DNA of 64,000 bases from Shewanella morhuae (lineage in GTDB: Bacteria > Pseudomonadota > Gammaproteobacteria > Enterobacterales > Shewanellaceae). Made by a program: the position numbers and the translations under genes. Positions 35,211-43,960 of this stretch are shown here, piece by piece; within the stretch, counting starts at the first letter, position 1; each line of letters opens with the position of its first letter. The notes below the pieces were generated by a model. The model was not told the origin of the DNA. It did not search any database and saw nothing but the letters and a program-made list of their open reading frames with translations. The stretch covers positions 186,001 through 250,000 of the forward strand of contig NZ_FTNN01000003.1 of assembly GCF_900156405.1 (NCBI RefSeq). The letters are read 5' to 3'.

Positions 35211-35831
35211 ATGAGACCTTTGACGCCACGGCAAGCTGAAATTTTAGAGTTAATTAAACGAAACATTGCCGATACTGGCATGCCACCTACTCGGGCAGAA
35301 ATTGCTACTCGTTTAGGTTTTAAGAGTGCTAATGCGGCTGAAGAACATCTAAAAGCGTTGGCGAAAAAAGGCTGTATCGAGATTATACCTGGTACCTCAC
35401 GAGGCATTCGTCTCACCGCTGAAGTCGAAGACTTAACTGAAACCGGCTTACCTCTTATAGGCCAAGTTGCTGCGGGCGAGCCTATTCTCGCCCAAGAACA
35501 CGTAGAACAGTATTATCAAATCGACCCAAACATGTTCCATCCTACTGCCAACTTTTTACTACGAGTTAAAGGCGACAGTATGAAAAATATCGGTATTCTC
35601 GAAGGAGATTTACTGGCAGTTCATAAAGTACAACAAGCTAGAAATGGTCAAGTGGTTGTCGCTAGAGTCGACGACGATGTCACGGTTAAACGTTTCGAAA
35701 AAAAAGGTAATGTGGTCTATCTACACGCCGAAAATGAAGACTACTCCCCAATAAAAGTGGATTTAGGCTTTCAAAGTTTAACAATTGAAGGACTCGCCGT
35801 CGGTGTGATCCGTAATGGAGATTGGCTATGA
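35211..35831 (+). CDS. lexA: LexA, SOS repressor
   Basis: LexA represses DNA-damage genes and cleaves itself when RecA filaments form. It has 206 residues. The N-terminal winged helix-turn-helix spans about 1-70 ([13 protein letters not shown] and [16 protein letters not shown]). The self-cleavage bond Ala88-Gly89 is in GQVAAGEP. The catalytic Ser123 (KGDSMKN) and Lys160 (VTVKRF) are each offset by four from E. coli LexA. Two SOS boxes lie upstream. Its stop overlaps the sulA start as ATGA. Confidence 0.97.
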   Translation: MRPLTPRQAEILELIKRNIADTGMPPTRAEIATRLGFKSANAAEEHLKALAKKGCIEIIPGTSRGIRLTAEVEDLTETGLPLIGQVAAGEPILAQEHVEQYYQIDPNMFHPTANFLLRVKGDSMKNIGILEGDLLAVHKVQQARNGQVVVARVDDDVTVKRFEKKGNVVYLHAENEDYSPIKVDLGFQSLTIEGLAVGVIRNGDWL

Positions 35832-36340
35832 ACAAACTACTTGGCAATGCCCCGCGTCATCCAGGCTTATGGCGCGATGAAGTTCGCGCTGCCGATTATG
35901 ATTGGCAACACACGCCTATCGCCTGTATGCCCACAAAAACTCAAGGCCGCCAAGAACTCATTCACCTGAGCGCCCAACTCGCCCAACTAAGTCAGCAGGG
36001 CCGTTGGCTAGTGCTTATCAACCCACCCAGCATTGGCTATAAACAAATGCTCGCCAGCGCGGGGGTGCGTATGGATAGAGTATTACTCGTACACGCTAAA
36101 GATGATGTCGAAACATTGTGGGCGATGGAAAAGGCGCTAACGAGTGGAACGTCTAGTGCAGTGATTACTTGGACCCAATCATTAGATGCCCGCGATAATC
36201 GCCGCCTACAGATTGTGGCCAAAAGTGCTCGGGCTATGGGTATAGTGCTGGAAGATGTAAACAATCACTTACCTAACGATCTACACATTGAGCAAGGACG
36301 GCTCCTAGGTCAGCCATCTTTTTTTAGTGCAATACATTAA
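35828..36340 (+). CDS. sulA: SulA, SOS cell-division inhibitor
   Basis: SulA binds FtsZ and blocks septum formation during the SOS response. The protein has 170 residues from MNKLLGN. The ATG overlaps the lexA stop by four bases; a TTG two codons earlier is possible but less likely. The central part shows the SulA/RecA-like fold, with [37 protein letters not shown] and a [16 protein letters not shown] region. In E. coli sulA is a separate SOS gene; here it is the second gene of a lexA operon, so repressor and division block rise together. A terminator follows. Confidence 0.9.
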   Translation: MNKLLGNAPRHPGLWRDEVRAADYDWQHTPIACMPTKTQGRQELIHLSAQLAQLSQQGRWLVLINPPSIGYKQMLASAGVRMDRVLLVHAKDDVETLWAMEKALTSGTSSAVITWTQSLDARDNRRLQIVAKSARAMGIVLEDVNNHLPNDLHIEQGRLLGQPSFFSAIH

Positions 36341-36371
36341 AATATTTATTTAATTTTTTAGCTTAAAAGCC

Positions 36372-36401
36372 GCCTCGCCTATGAATGTGAGGCTTTTTTT
36401 T
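36372..36401 (+). terminator. Rho-independent terminator after sulA
   Basis: GCCTC (36372-36376) pairs with GAGGC (36389-36393), followed by eight Ts. It ends the lexA-sulA transcript about 30 bases after the stop. Confidence 0.75.
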
Positions 36402-36430
36402 GGCAATTTTTCATATAATTAGCTTAATTG

Positions 36431-36444
36431 GTGATCTTGATCAA
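36431..36444. promoter_or_regulatory. Candidate FNR/EtrA-binding site upstream of cox genes
   Basis: GTGAT-CTTG-ATCAA matches the FNR consensus TTGAT-N4-ATCAA at nine of ten positions. It lies about 290 bases before the coxB start. Its effect, probably repression of an oxygen-dependent oxidase without oxygen, is an inference. Confidence 0.5.
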
Positions 36445-36729
36445 TATTTAAACAGCAAGTATGGTTGATTCAGTCGACGGTGATATAGCGTTGCCCTTGG
36501 CAAATCAATTGAACCGTTATTATTAGAAATAGAGAACAGATGTATTTCAGTCGTATGTGTAAACGTGGCTAATACCAGCAGTAACAATACTTAATTGGAA
36601 GTAACAGCCGCCAACACACATTGAAGTCAAAACAGCTTTTTTGGGAACTGAAGAGTTTGCATAGAGTTAAGACTTACTGTGTTGCTCTTCTTTGTAGTTG
36701 CTATTCGCAATTGGCAGAGGAGAAGTCTT

Positions 36730-38268
36730 GTGAAGCAATTGTTGTATTGTTTACTCGTGGTGTTATTCGCACCATCGTTGGCCGCCGCGGACATGCGGTT
36801 CAACATGACCCCTGGCGTGACCGAGATCAGTGGCAAGGTTTATCACTTGCACATGACTATCTTGTATATCTGCTGCGCAATTGGCCTTGTGGTCTTTAGC
36901 GTGATGATTTATGCCATCATCAACCACAGAAAATCTAAAGGCGCAGTCGCGTCTCACTTTCACGAAAGCACTAAAGTCGAAGTTGCTTGGACCGTACTAC
37001 CCTTCATCATTTTGATCTTAATGGCGATTCCGGCAACAAAGACTTTAATTGCGATGGAAGACCCCAGCGACGCCGATCTGACAGTTAAAGTGACCGGTTC
37101 CCAGTGGAAATGGCATTACAGCTATTTTGATCAAGACATTGATTTTTACAGCATACTCGCAACCCCTAGAGCACAAATCGACGGTACAGAAGCCAAAGGT
37201 GAACACTACCTATTGGAAGTCGATAAACCGCTCGTCTTACCGATAAACCGCAAAATTCGCTTCTTGATGACATCTGAAGATGTGATCCATTCATGGTGGG
37301 TACCTGCTTTTGCTGTGAAAAAAGACGCTAACCCTGGATTTATTAATGAGTCTTGGACTCGCATAGACAAACCCGGTATTTACCGCGGTCAATGTGCCGA
37401 ACTCTGCGGTAAAGATCATGGTTTTATGCCCATCGTAGTACAAGCCCTATCCGAAGCTGATTTTGAAGCATGGGTGACAGAGCAAAAGCAAGCGGCAGGC
37501 GCAGCAGCCGCAGCAGCAACAGCGGCGTTATCACAAACACTCAGTAAAGATGAGCTAATAACCCAAGGTGAGAAAGTTTACTTAGGACACTGCGCAGCCT
37601 GCCACCAACCTAATGGTGAAGGGCTACAAGGTGTATTCCCACACCTCAAAGGCAGCCCAATAGCCACTGGACCACTCAGCGGACACCTTGAAATCGTGCT
37701 CAACGGCAAAACAGGGACAGCTATGCAAGCTTTTAGTAAGCAATTATCTGCGCAAGAAATTGCCGCCGTAATTACCTACGAGCGTAATGCTTGGGGCAAT
37801 AATACTGGCGATGCGGTACAAGCCAAAGACGTCAACGAGCACATGAACGGCAAGGTTGGTACGCCAGCATCTGCCGATACGGCACCTGCCAGTGCAACAC
37901 CAAATCCGACTTCGATACCACAACCCGCAGCAGTCGATCCCGCAAGCCTGCCGACACTCAGTCATGACACCCTTATGGCCGAAGGTAAAACTGTTTACGC
38001 CACAATTTGTGCTGCTTGTCATCAATTGACGGGAATAGGAGTGCCACCCGCCTTTCCCGCACTTGCTGGCAGCGTTATTGCCACTGGGCCAGTTGCCAAT
38101 CACATCGATATTGTGATGCACGGCAAAACAGGTACTGCTATGCAGGCATTTGGCAAACAACTTAGCCCACAGCAACTGGCTGCAGTCATTACTTATGAGC
38201 GTAATACTTGGGGCAACAATACCGGCGATACAGTGCAACCTGCTGATATCGCAAGCCATGGACAGTAG
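36730..38268 (+). CDS. coxB: Cytochrome c oxidase subunit II with two fused cytochrome c domains
   Basis: This is subunit II of a heme-copper oxidase, which accepts electrons at the CuA centre. The GTG start is set by GAGGAGAAG and a signal peptide (KQLLYCLLVVLFAPSLAAA); it gives 512 residues. Two membrane helices are followed by the CuA domain with HSWWVPAF and CAELCGKDHGFMP, which supply the His, Cys, Cys, His and Met ligands. The C-terminal half carries two class I cytochrome c domains, each with CAACHQ (residues about 305 and 435), clearly duplicates of each other. This fusion makes the enzyme caa3/ccaa3-like. It leads the cox operon. Confidence 0.93.
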   Translation: MKQLLYCLLVVLFAPSLAAADMRFNMTPGVTEISGKVYHLHMTILYICCAIGLVVFSVMIYAIINHRKSKGAVASHFHESTKVEVAWTVLPFIILILMAIPATKTLIAMEDPSDADLTVKVTGSQWKWHYSYFDQDIDFYSILATPRAQIDGTEAKGEHYLLEVDKPLVLPINRKIRFLMTSEDVIHSWWVPAFAVKKDANPGFINESWTRIDKPGIYRGQCAELCGKDHGFMPIVVQALSEADFEAWVTEQKQAAGAAAAAATAALSQTLSKDELITQGEKVYLGHCAACHQPNGEGLQGVFPHLKGSPIATGPLSGHLEIVLNGKTGTAMQAFSKQLSAQEIAAVITYERNAWGNNTGDAVQAKDVNEHMNGKVGTPASADTAPASATPNPTSIPQPAAVDPASLPTLSHDTLMAEGKTVYATICAACHQLTGIGVPPAFPALAGSVIATGPVANHIDIVMHGKTGTAMQAFGKQLSPQQLAAVITYERNTWGNNTGDTVQPADIASHGQ

Positions 38269-38274
38269 GGGATT

Positions 38275-39870
38275 ATGATGAGCACAACGACTCAAGATCA
38301 AAGCATAACCCATGATGACCACCATCATGATGCGCCAAAAGGCATCATGCGCTGGCTGTTAACCACCAACCACAAAGACATAGGCACTTTGTATTTATGG
38401 TTCAGCTTCATCATGTTTTTAACCGGTGGCGCTATGGCCATGGTAATCCGCGCTGAGCTATTTCAGCCAGGTTTACAATTAGTTGAACCCAATTTTTTCA
38501 ACCAAATGACGACTGTTCATGGGTTGATCATGGTATTTGGCGCTGTAATGCCAGCGTTTACTGGGTTGGCGAACTGGCTGATCCCCATGATGATCGGTGC
38601 GCCAGACATGGCGTTACCTCGGATGAATAACTGGAGTTTTTGGATCTTACCCTTCGCCTTTACTATCTTGCTCAGCTCACTATTTATGGAAGGCGGCGGG
38701 CCTAACTTTGGTTGGACCTTCTACGCACCATTATCGACCACCTATAGCCCAGACAGTACAGCTCTATTTGTATTTTCCATCCATATCATGGGAATAAGCT
38801 CCATTATGGGCGCGATTAACGTGATTGTGACCATAGTAAACTTACGAGCTCCCGGTATGACATGGATGAAGCTACCCATGTTTGTCTGGACTTGGCTTAT
38901 CACCGCATTTTTACTAATAGCGGTTATGCCAGTGCTCGCAGGTGCAGTGACTATGGTGCTAACCGATAAGTTTTTTGGTACAAGTTTTTTCGAGGCTGCA
39001 GGCGGCGGCGATCCAGTGATGTTTCAGCATATTTTCTGGTTCTTCGGCCACCCTGAAGTCTACATCATGATTTTGCCATCTTTTGGCATCATCTCCGCTA
39101 TTGTTCCCGCCTTCAGTCGCAAGCCATTATTTGGTTACTCATCAATGGTTTATGCGACTGCCAGTATTGCTATTCTGTCATTCCTAGTGTGGGCACACCA
39201 TATGTTCACCACTGGTATGCCTGTCTTTGCCGAATTATTCTTCATGTATTGCACTATGCTGATTTCGGTACCAACAGGTGTAAAGGTATTTAACTGGGTC
39301 GCGACTATGTGGCGCGGTTCACTCAGTTTTGAAACGCCAATGCTATTCGCTGTGGCCTTTATCGTGCTCTTCACTATTGGGGGGTTTTCGGGATTAATGC
39401 TGGCTATTACGCCAGCGGATTTCCAATACCACGATACTTATTTTGTGGTGGCACATTTTCATTATGTGTTAGTCACAGGGGCCATTTTCTCTATCATGGC
39501 AGCTGCCTATTATTGGCTACCTAAGTGGACCGGGCACATGTACAACGAGCGACTAGGACAATGGCATTTCTGGTGTTCGGTAATTTCAGTCAACGTACTG
39601 TTTTTCCCAATGCATTTCCTTGGACTTGCGGGTATGCCCAGACGTATTCCTGATTACTCAATTCAATTTGCCGATGTAAATCAAATCGTATCGATTGGTG
39701 GGTTTGCTTTCGGTTTATCGCAATTGATTTTCTTAGTATTAGTCATCAAATGTATCCGTGGCGGCGAAAAAGCTCCTGCTAAACCTTGGGAAGGTTCTGA
39801 AGGTCTAGAATGGACATTACCAAGCCCTGCACCTTATCACTCATTCACCACACCACCTGAGGTGAAATGA
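38275..39870 (+). CDS. coxA: Cytochrome c oxidase subunit I
   Basis: This is the catalytic subunit with heme a, heme a3 and CuB, which reduces oxygen to water and pumps protons. Its 531 residues form twelve membrane helices. Ligand motifs are TTVHGLIMVF (heme a His), WFFGHPEVYIMILP (CuB His and the A1-type proton-channel Glu), WAHHMFTTG (CuB His pair) and VAHFHYVLVTG (heme a3 and heme a His). A His-rich N terminus (THDDHHHDAP) precedes the first helix. ATG-ATG starts the gene, and GGGGA spacing slightly favours the second (38278). Confidence 0.96.
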   Translation: MMSTTTQDQSITHDDHHHDAPKGIMRWLLTTNHKDIGTLYLWFSFIMFLTGGAMAMVIRAELFQPGLQLVEPNFFNQMTTVHGLIMVFGAVMPAFTGLANWLIPMMIGAPDMALPRMNNWSFWILPFAFTILLSSLFMEGGGPNFGWTFYAPLSTTYSPDSTALFVFSIHIMGISSIMGAINVIVTIVNLRAPGMTWMKLPMFVWTWLITAFLLIAVMPVLAGAVTMVLTDKFFGTSFFEAAGGGDPVMFQHIFWFFGHPEVYIMILPSFGIISAIVPAFSRKPLFGYSSMVYATASIAILSFLVWAHHMFTTGMPVFAELFFMYCTMLISVPTGVKVFNWVATMWRGSLSFETPMLFAVAFIVLFTIGGFSGLMLAITPADFQYHDTYFVVAHFHYVLVTGAIFSIMAAAYYWLPKWTGHMYNERLGQWHFWCSVISVNVLFFPMHFLGLAGMPRRIPDYSIQFADVNQIVSIGGFAFGLSQLIFLVLVIKCIRGGEKAPAKPWEGSEGLEWTLPSPAPYHSFTTPPEVK

Positions 39871-39871
39871 A

Positions 39872-40453
39872 ATGACGAACCATCACCAGCCAGATAAACT
39901 CAAGTCAAACCACAAGCTGATCAGCATGCTCGTCATGGGTTGTATCGGTATGTTTGGCTTTGGTTTTGCGCTGGTGCCGCTATACGATGTGCTATGTGAC
40001 AAGCTTGGAATTAACGGCAAAACGGCTAATACCGCCAGTAGTTATCAAGCGATAACCATCGACACTAGCCGTATTGTCACAGTGGAATTTATCTCCCAAG
40101 TGCAAACGGGTATGCCATGGAAATTTGAGCCGCAAACCAAGCGACTTGAAGTTCACCCTGGCGAACTCATACACACAGTATTTTTGGCGCGCAATGTGTC
40201 AGACAGAGCCACGGTCGGTCAGGCAATCCCTTCGGTATCACCTGGCCAAGGTGCTGCGTACTTTAATAAAACAGAATGTTTTTGTTTTAATCAACAGCAC
40301 TTAGCGGCTTCAACAAGCGCGGAGTTGCCACTCATTTTCTTTGTGGATCCTCAGTTACCTGAATCAATCCACACTCTGACCCTCTCTTACACACTCTACG
40401 ACATTACCGACAAGCAGTTAGCGTCAGCCATAGAGCAAGGAGCTGCAAAATGA
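39872..40453 (+). CDS. ctaG: CtaG/Cox11 copper-insertion protein
   Basis: This membrane-anchored copper chaperone delivers copper to CuB of subunit I. It has 193 residues. One N-terminal helix (about 15-37) is followed by an immunoglobulin-like periplasmic domain. The copper-binding motif CFCFNQQ (about 132-138) is intact. It begins one base after coxA and overlaps coxC by four bases, so it is an integral part of the operon. Confidence 0.94.
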   Translation: MTNHHQPDKLKSNHKLISMLVMGCIGMFGFGFALVPLYDVLCDKLGINGKTANTASSYQAITIDTSRIVTVEFISQVQTGMPWKFEPQTKRLEVHPGELIHTVFLARNVSDRATVGQAIPSVSPGQGAAYFNKTECFCFNQQHLAASTSAELPLIFFVDPQLPESIHTLTLSYTLYDITDKQLASAIEQGAAK

Positions 40454-41325
40454 CTATAAAACATGAAAATTACTATGTTCCTGCCCAAAGCGTCTGGCCC
40501 ATTATTGGCGCTATAGGATTGTTTTTAATTGCCTTTGGCGCAGGACACTTTGTCCATCAGTTAAAATCTGGTGCATCCGGTGGCGGCTATATCTTACTCG
40601 CAGGCATTGCCGTTATCGTATTTATGCTAGTGGGTTGGTTTAGAACCGTGATCAACGAATCAATGACAGGGCTCTACTCCCACCAAATGGACCGTTCTTT
40701 TCGCCAAGGCATGAGCTGGTTTATTTTTTCAGAAATCATGTTTTTTGGTGCATTTTTTGGAGCACTATTTTATGCCCGTATGGTTGCAGTACCTTGGCTC
40801 GGCGGTGCCTCCAATAATGCAATGACCCATGAAGTACTATGGCCACATTTTGAAGCCGTTTGGCCACTGCTCACCACACCCGATGGCACTAAAACCGAAG
40901 CGATGCCATGGAGCGGCCTCCCCTTAATTAACACCATAGTGCTGCTTACCTCCTCCGTCACCCTGCACTTTGCTCAGGTAAGTCTTGAAAAGGGTAAACG
41001 CTCAGCTATTAAATTATGGCTGGGGATCACCATACTCTTGGGGATGAGTTTCCTTGCCTTACAGGTCCAAGAGTATATGCACGCTTATCATGAAATGGGG
41101 CTCACACTAACGTCTGGAGTTTACGGTAATACCTTTTTCCTATTAACAGGCTTTCACGGTATGCACGTAACGCTCGGAACTCTCTTTTTATTGGTATTGT
41201 TTTTCAGAGTGTTAAAGGGTCACTTTAGCGCAGATAAACATTTTGCTTTCCAAGCGGGGAGTTGGTATTGGCACTTTGTAGACGTAGTTTGGTTATGTTT
41301 ATTTATGTTCGTTTACGTGTTGTAA
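40450..41325 (+). CDS. coxC: Cytochrome c oxidase subunit III
   Basis: This 291-residue membrane protein with seven helices stabilises the oxidase and the proton uptake path. Typical features are GMSWFIFSEIMFFGAFFGALFYAR and the C-terminal GSWYWHFVDVVWLCLFMFVYVL. The ATG overlaps the ctaG stop by four bases. The gene ends nine bases before the end of a minus-strand DUF2909 gene. Confidence 0.95.
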   Translation: MTIKHENYYVPAQSVWPIIGAIGLFLIAFGAGHFVHQLKSGASGGGYILLAGIAVIVFMLVGWFRTVINESMTGLYSHQMDRSFRQGMSWFIFSEIMFFGAFFGALFYARMVAVPWLGGASNNAMTHEVLWPHFEAVWPLLTTPDGTKTEAMPWSGLPLINTIVLLTSSVTLHFAQVSLEKGKRSAIKLWLGITILLGMSFLALQVQEYMHAYHEMGLTLTSGVYGNTFFLLTGFHGMHVTLGTLFLLVLFFRVLKGHFSADKHFAFQAGSWYWHFVDVVWLCLFMFVYVL

Positions 41326-41334
41326 ACATAAACC

Positions 41335-41553
41335 CTAACGAGGTGTGGGATGAGTGCTGATGAGCCCTGTGCTTAATGCGACTAACAGCAATAAGATAAC
41401 CAACACAGAAAATATTATTCGGCGACCAAGGTAACGACTCATCGGCACTTGAGTATCGCCTTTCACCATAATAAATAGGGCTCTGGCCAAATTAAAAATG
41501 ATAAACAGCAATAGCAGAACTAAGACTAACTTAAAAATGAACAGGGCATTCAT
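41335..41553 (-). CDS. DUF2909 small membrane protein, antisense within the cox cluster
   Basis: This 72-residue protein has two membrane helices (about 5-28 and 47-65) joined by a short basic loop (VKGDTQVPMSRYLGRR). It matches the DUF2909 family often found in oxidase clusters, for which no role is established. It lies on the opposite strand to all the other cox genes, between coxC and the SURF1 gene, and its start overlaps the likely SURF1 start head to head. I think it is real because the family, loop and length fit. Confidence 0.75.
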   Translation of the reverse strand: MNALFIFKLVLVLLLLFIIFNLARALFIMVKGDTQVPMSRYLGRRIIFSVLVILLLLVALSTGLISTHPTPR

Positions 41554-42295
41554 ACAATATCCTTATGTTCTGCTGAATAAATTAACGCTTTTTTTACTGA
41601 TATTGACTGTGGCGGTATTTATTATTTTGGTCAAGTTAGGATTATGGCAGTTAGCGCGAGGCGAGGAAAAAACTGCGCTTTTAGCTCAAATGGAAGCTAG
41701 GCAATCTTTACCAGCATTAAGTTTTGAGCAACTCCAGCATAAAATAAACAAGGAATTGTTAACAGGTTATCGGCTACAAATACATGCCAGCCCTGCCAGC
41801 TCGCAGATCTGGCTACTGGATAATCAAATCTATCAAGGTCAAGTCGGATATTTAGCCTTTCAACCTCTCCAAGTCGAAGTTAACCAACCTTGGCTGCTGG
41901 TTGAATTAGGTTTTATCACCGCCAGTTCCCACCGCGATGAATTACCTCACATCCACCCACTGAGTGGTGAATTAAATATCGAAGGCCGGCTTTATCAAAA
42001 ACAAATTAATCCATTAAGTCAGTCACTCATGGCTGAAACAGGGGCAAGTGTTCGTTTTCAAAATCTCAATATGCCCGAAATAGCCAAAATGCTTGGTCAC
42101 CCTCTGCTACCTGCGGTGTTACAACCTGATGAGTTAGCATCTATCGATTTACCACATCCTTGGCAGCCCTTTCCGCTGTCGGCACAAAAACATTGGGGTT
42201 ATGCATTGCAATGGTTTTCGATGGCAGCCGTCTTTGCAGGGCTTATGCTGTGGCAGGGAATTAAATATATAAAGCGCTACCGCGGCAAAAAATAA
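41537..42295 (+). CDS. SURF1-family oxidase assembly protein
   Basis: This 252-residue protein acts in cytochrome c oxidase assembly, probably in heme a handling. Two membrane helices frame it (about 18-38 and 225-245), with a periplasmic domain between. Family motifs are LGLWQLARGEEK near the start and HWGYALQWFSMAA near the end. The start is uncertain: no good ribosome site is seen, and the ATG used here lies inside the oppositely oriented DUF2909 gene. A reading 13 codons longer exists. The position between coxC and ctaA is typical of the family. Confidence 0.85.
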   Translation: MNRAFIQYPYVLLNKLTLFLLILTVAVFIILVKLGLWQLARGEEKTALLAQMEARQSLPALSFEQLQHKINKELLTGYRLQIHASPASSQIWLLDNQIYQGQVGYLAFQPLQVEVNQPWLLVELGFITASSHRDELPHIHPLSGELNIEGRLYQKQINPLSQSLMAETGASVRFQNLNMPEIAKMLGHPLLPAVLQPDELASIDLPHPWQPFPLSAQKHWGYALQWFSMAAVFAGLMLWQGIKYIKRYRGKK

Positions 42296-42401
42296 CAAAA
42301 TCAATAAGCAAAGAGGAAAATCCAGACCATACTTACAATGATAAAAAAACTTAATAATAAAAAACAATAAATTAGGGATAATTTGAATGAGAGGAGCAAG
42401 C

Positions 42402-42947
42402 ATGAACTCCCAGAATAAATCTAAACACAAGGCATTAGGGCTGTTATTGCTGGCATTTATCGCGCCCGTGGTCATCGCCAAGTTAGTACTGAGCCTCAAT
42501 TTATACCATGGCGGTGCCACTAATCATGGTGAATTAATTAGCCCGGAAACCAACTATGCCAGCCTTGGGGTTGAGAATCCCCAGCCCAAAGAATGGCAAC
42601 TGCTGTATTTATTACCCGCCCACTGCGATGAGGCTTGTCGCGAACGCTTATATATTTTACGTCAAAGTCATACTGCACTCGGGCCAGATCAGGCGCGAGT
42701 CGAGCCGCTTATTCTGCTTAATTCCGATAGCGATCTTAGCGCCTTAAAAGACTTTAATTTCAACACTCAACCTATCAATACAGCTTTAAGCCAGTGGCTA
42801 GATGAACAACAGCTAATCATAGTCGATCCCTTAGGCAGTTTAGTGTTGCGCTATCCACAAGTGCTGGGCAAAGAGGCCAATTTGGCTCAAGGTAAGGCGC
42901 TAATTGCCGATCTGCGCAAGTTGCTAAAACTATCGAGGGTAGATTGA
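42402..42947 (+). CDS. Membrane-anchored cytochrome oxidase-associated protein
   Basis: I know this 181-residue type of protein only as a conserved member of proteobacterial cox operons; its role is not established. The start MNSQNKS follows AGAGGAGCAAGC, so the ATG five codons earlier is less likely. One N-terminal helix (about 12-32) precedes a thioredoxin-like-looking periplasmic part with a CDEAC pair (LPAHCDEACRERL). The CxxxC spacing recalls SCO proteins and suggests copper or thiol handling, which is an inference. The stop overlaps the ctaA start as TGATG. Confidence 0.75.
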   Translation: MNSQNKSKHKALGLLLLAFIAPVVIAKLVLSLNLYHGGATNHGELISPETNYASLGVENPQPKEWQLLYLLPAHCDEACRERLYILRQSHTALGPDQARVEPLILLNSDSDLSALKDFNFNTQPINTALSQWLDEQQLIIVDPLGSLVLRYPQVLGKEANLAQGKALIADLRKLLKLSRVD

Positions 42948-43924
42948 TGCAACTCACTTGGCTGCTACGCTTAACCTTAGTTTTTACCTTATTAGTGATT
43001 TTAATGGGCGCCTACACTCGCCTATCAGATGCGGGGCTAGGTTGCCCTGACTGGCCAGGATGCTACGGCCATATCAAAGTCCCCACACAAGACCATGAAA
43101 TCGCCCATGCACAAAACATATTCCCAGATCATGATATCCACCCAGAGAAAGCCTGGTTGGAGATGATCCACAGATACATCGCCGGCGGACTGGGCTTACT
43201 GGTGTTATGCATCTTAGTGTTATGTTTAAAAACGCCAGCAGCACCGAAAAAGCTGCCATTGATTATATTATTATTGATCCTCTTTCAAGCCGCTCTCGGC
43301 ATGTGGACAGTGACGATGAAACTGATGCCCATAGTAGTAATGTCGCATCTCATTGGTGGTTTTGGCTTAATTTCACTGCTTTTACTCCTCTATCTACGCA
43401 CCCGCCCAAGGCGTATTTTTAATAGCGAAACCTATGCCAAAAACTTAGCACCGCTTGCACTGCTGAGCCTATTTGTCCTTGTTGGTCAAATCATGTTAGG
43501 CGCCTGGACATCGTCTAACTATGCAGCGCTCGCCTGTACCTCTTTACCTATTTGTGAAGGTAACTGGGTAGATAATTTGACTATAGTAAAAGCCTTTTCA
43601 CCGTTCCAAGGTGAACATCATAGTTTTGAATTTGGGGTGCTCGATTACCGTGCACGTATGACTATCCATATTGCCCACAGAATTGGCGCTATCGTTACCG
43701 CCAGCTTACTACTCGTCCTCGCCTACCGATTATTTGTTGGCGCGACGGGGCTTAGAGCCTTAAGCCTATTATTAGTGGGGCTAGTAATCCTACAAGTGAG
43801 CTTAGGTATTTCTAACGTAGTCATGCATTTACCACTTGGCATTGCCGTGTCTCACAACGGCGGAGCTGCACTGTTGCTGCTGACCTTAGTCGCCATCAAC
43901 TATTTTTTATGGCGTAAAGCATAA
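42947..43924 (+). CDS. ctaA: CtaA, heme A synthase
   Basis: This COX15/CtaA-family membrane enzyme oxidises the methyl group of heme O to give heme A for the oxidase. It has 325 residues and eight helices in two similar halves. Conserved elements are YTRLSDAGLGCPDWPGCYGH near the N terminus, MIHRYIAGGLGL and later IHIAHRIGAIV, with the His ligands for heme. The start overlaps the preceding stop. Together with cyoE downstream it forms the complete heme B to heme A route. Confidence 0.94.
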   Translation: MQLTWLLRLTLVFTLLVILMGAYTRLSDAGLGCPDWPGCYGHIKVPTQDHEIAHAQNIFPDHDIHPEKAWLEMIHRYIAGGLGLLVLCILVLCLKTPAAPKKLPLIILLLILFQAALGMWTVTMKLMPIVVMSHLIGGFGLISLLLLLYLRTRPRRIFNSETYAKNLAPLALLSLFVLVGQIMLGAWTSSNYAALACTSLPICEGNWVDNLTIVKAFSPFQGEHHSFEFGVLDYRARMTIHIAHRIGAIVTASLLLVLAYRLFVGATGLRALSLLLVGLVILQVSLGISNVVMHLPLGIAVSHNGGAALLLLTLVAINYFLWRKA

Positions 43925-43960
43925 GTTCTTATAGCGTAAGACATAAGCGAGGGATCCAAG

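Larger units (their letters stand above)
36341..36729. other. 389-base region between sulA and the cox operon
   Basis: This gap holds the sulA terminator (36372-36401), a strong FNR/EtrA-like site (36431-36444) and the cox operon promoter and leader. Short frames in it have no ribosome site and I regard them as chance. Confidence 0.65.

Noticed and set aside
42149..42520. 123-residue minus-strand frame spanning the end of SURF1 and the next gene
   Set aside because: It is antisense to two supported genes, has no recognisable start signal, and its hydrophobic stretches come from intergenic AT-rich DNA.
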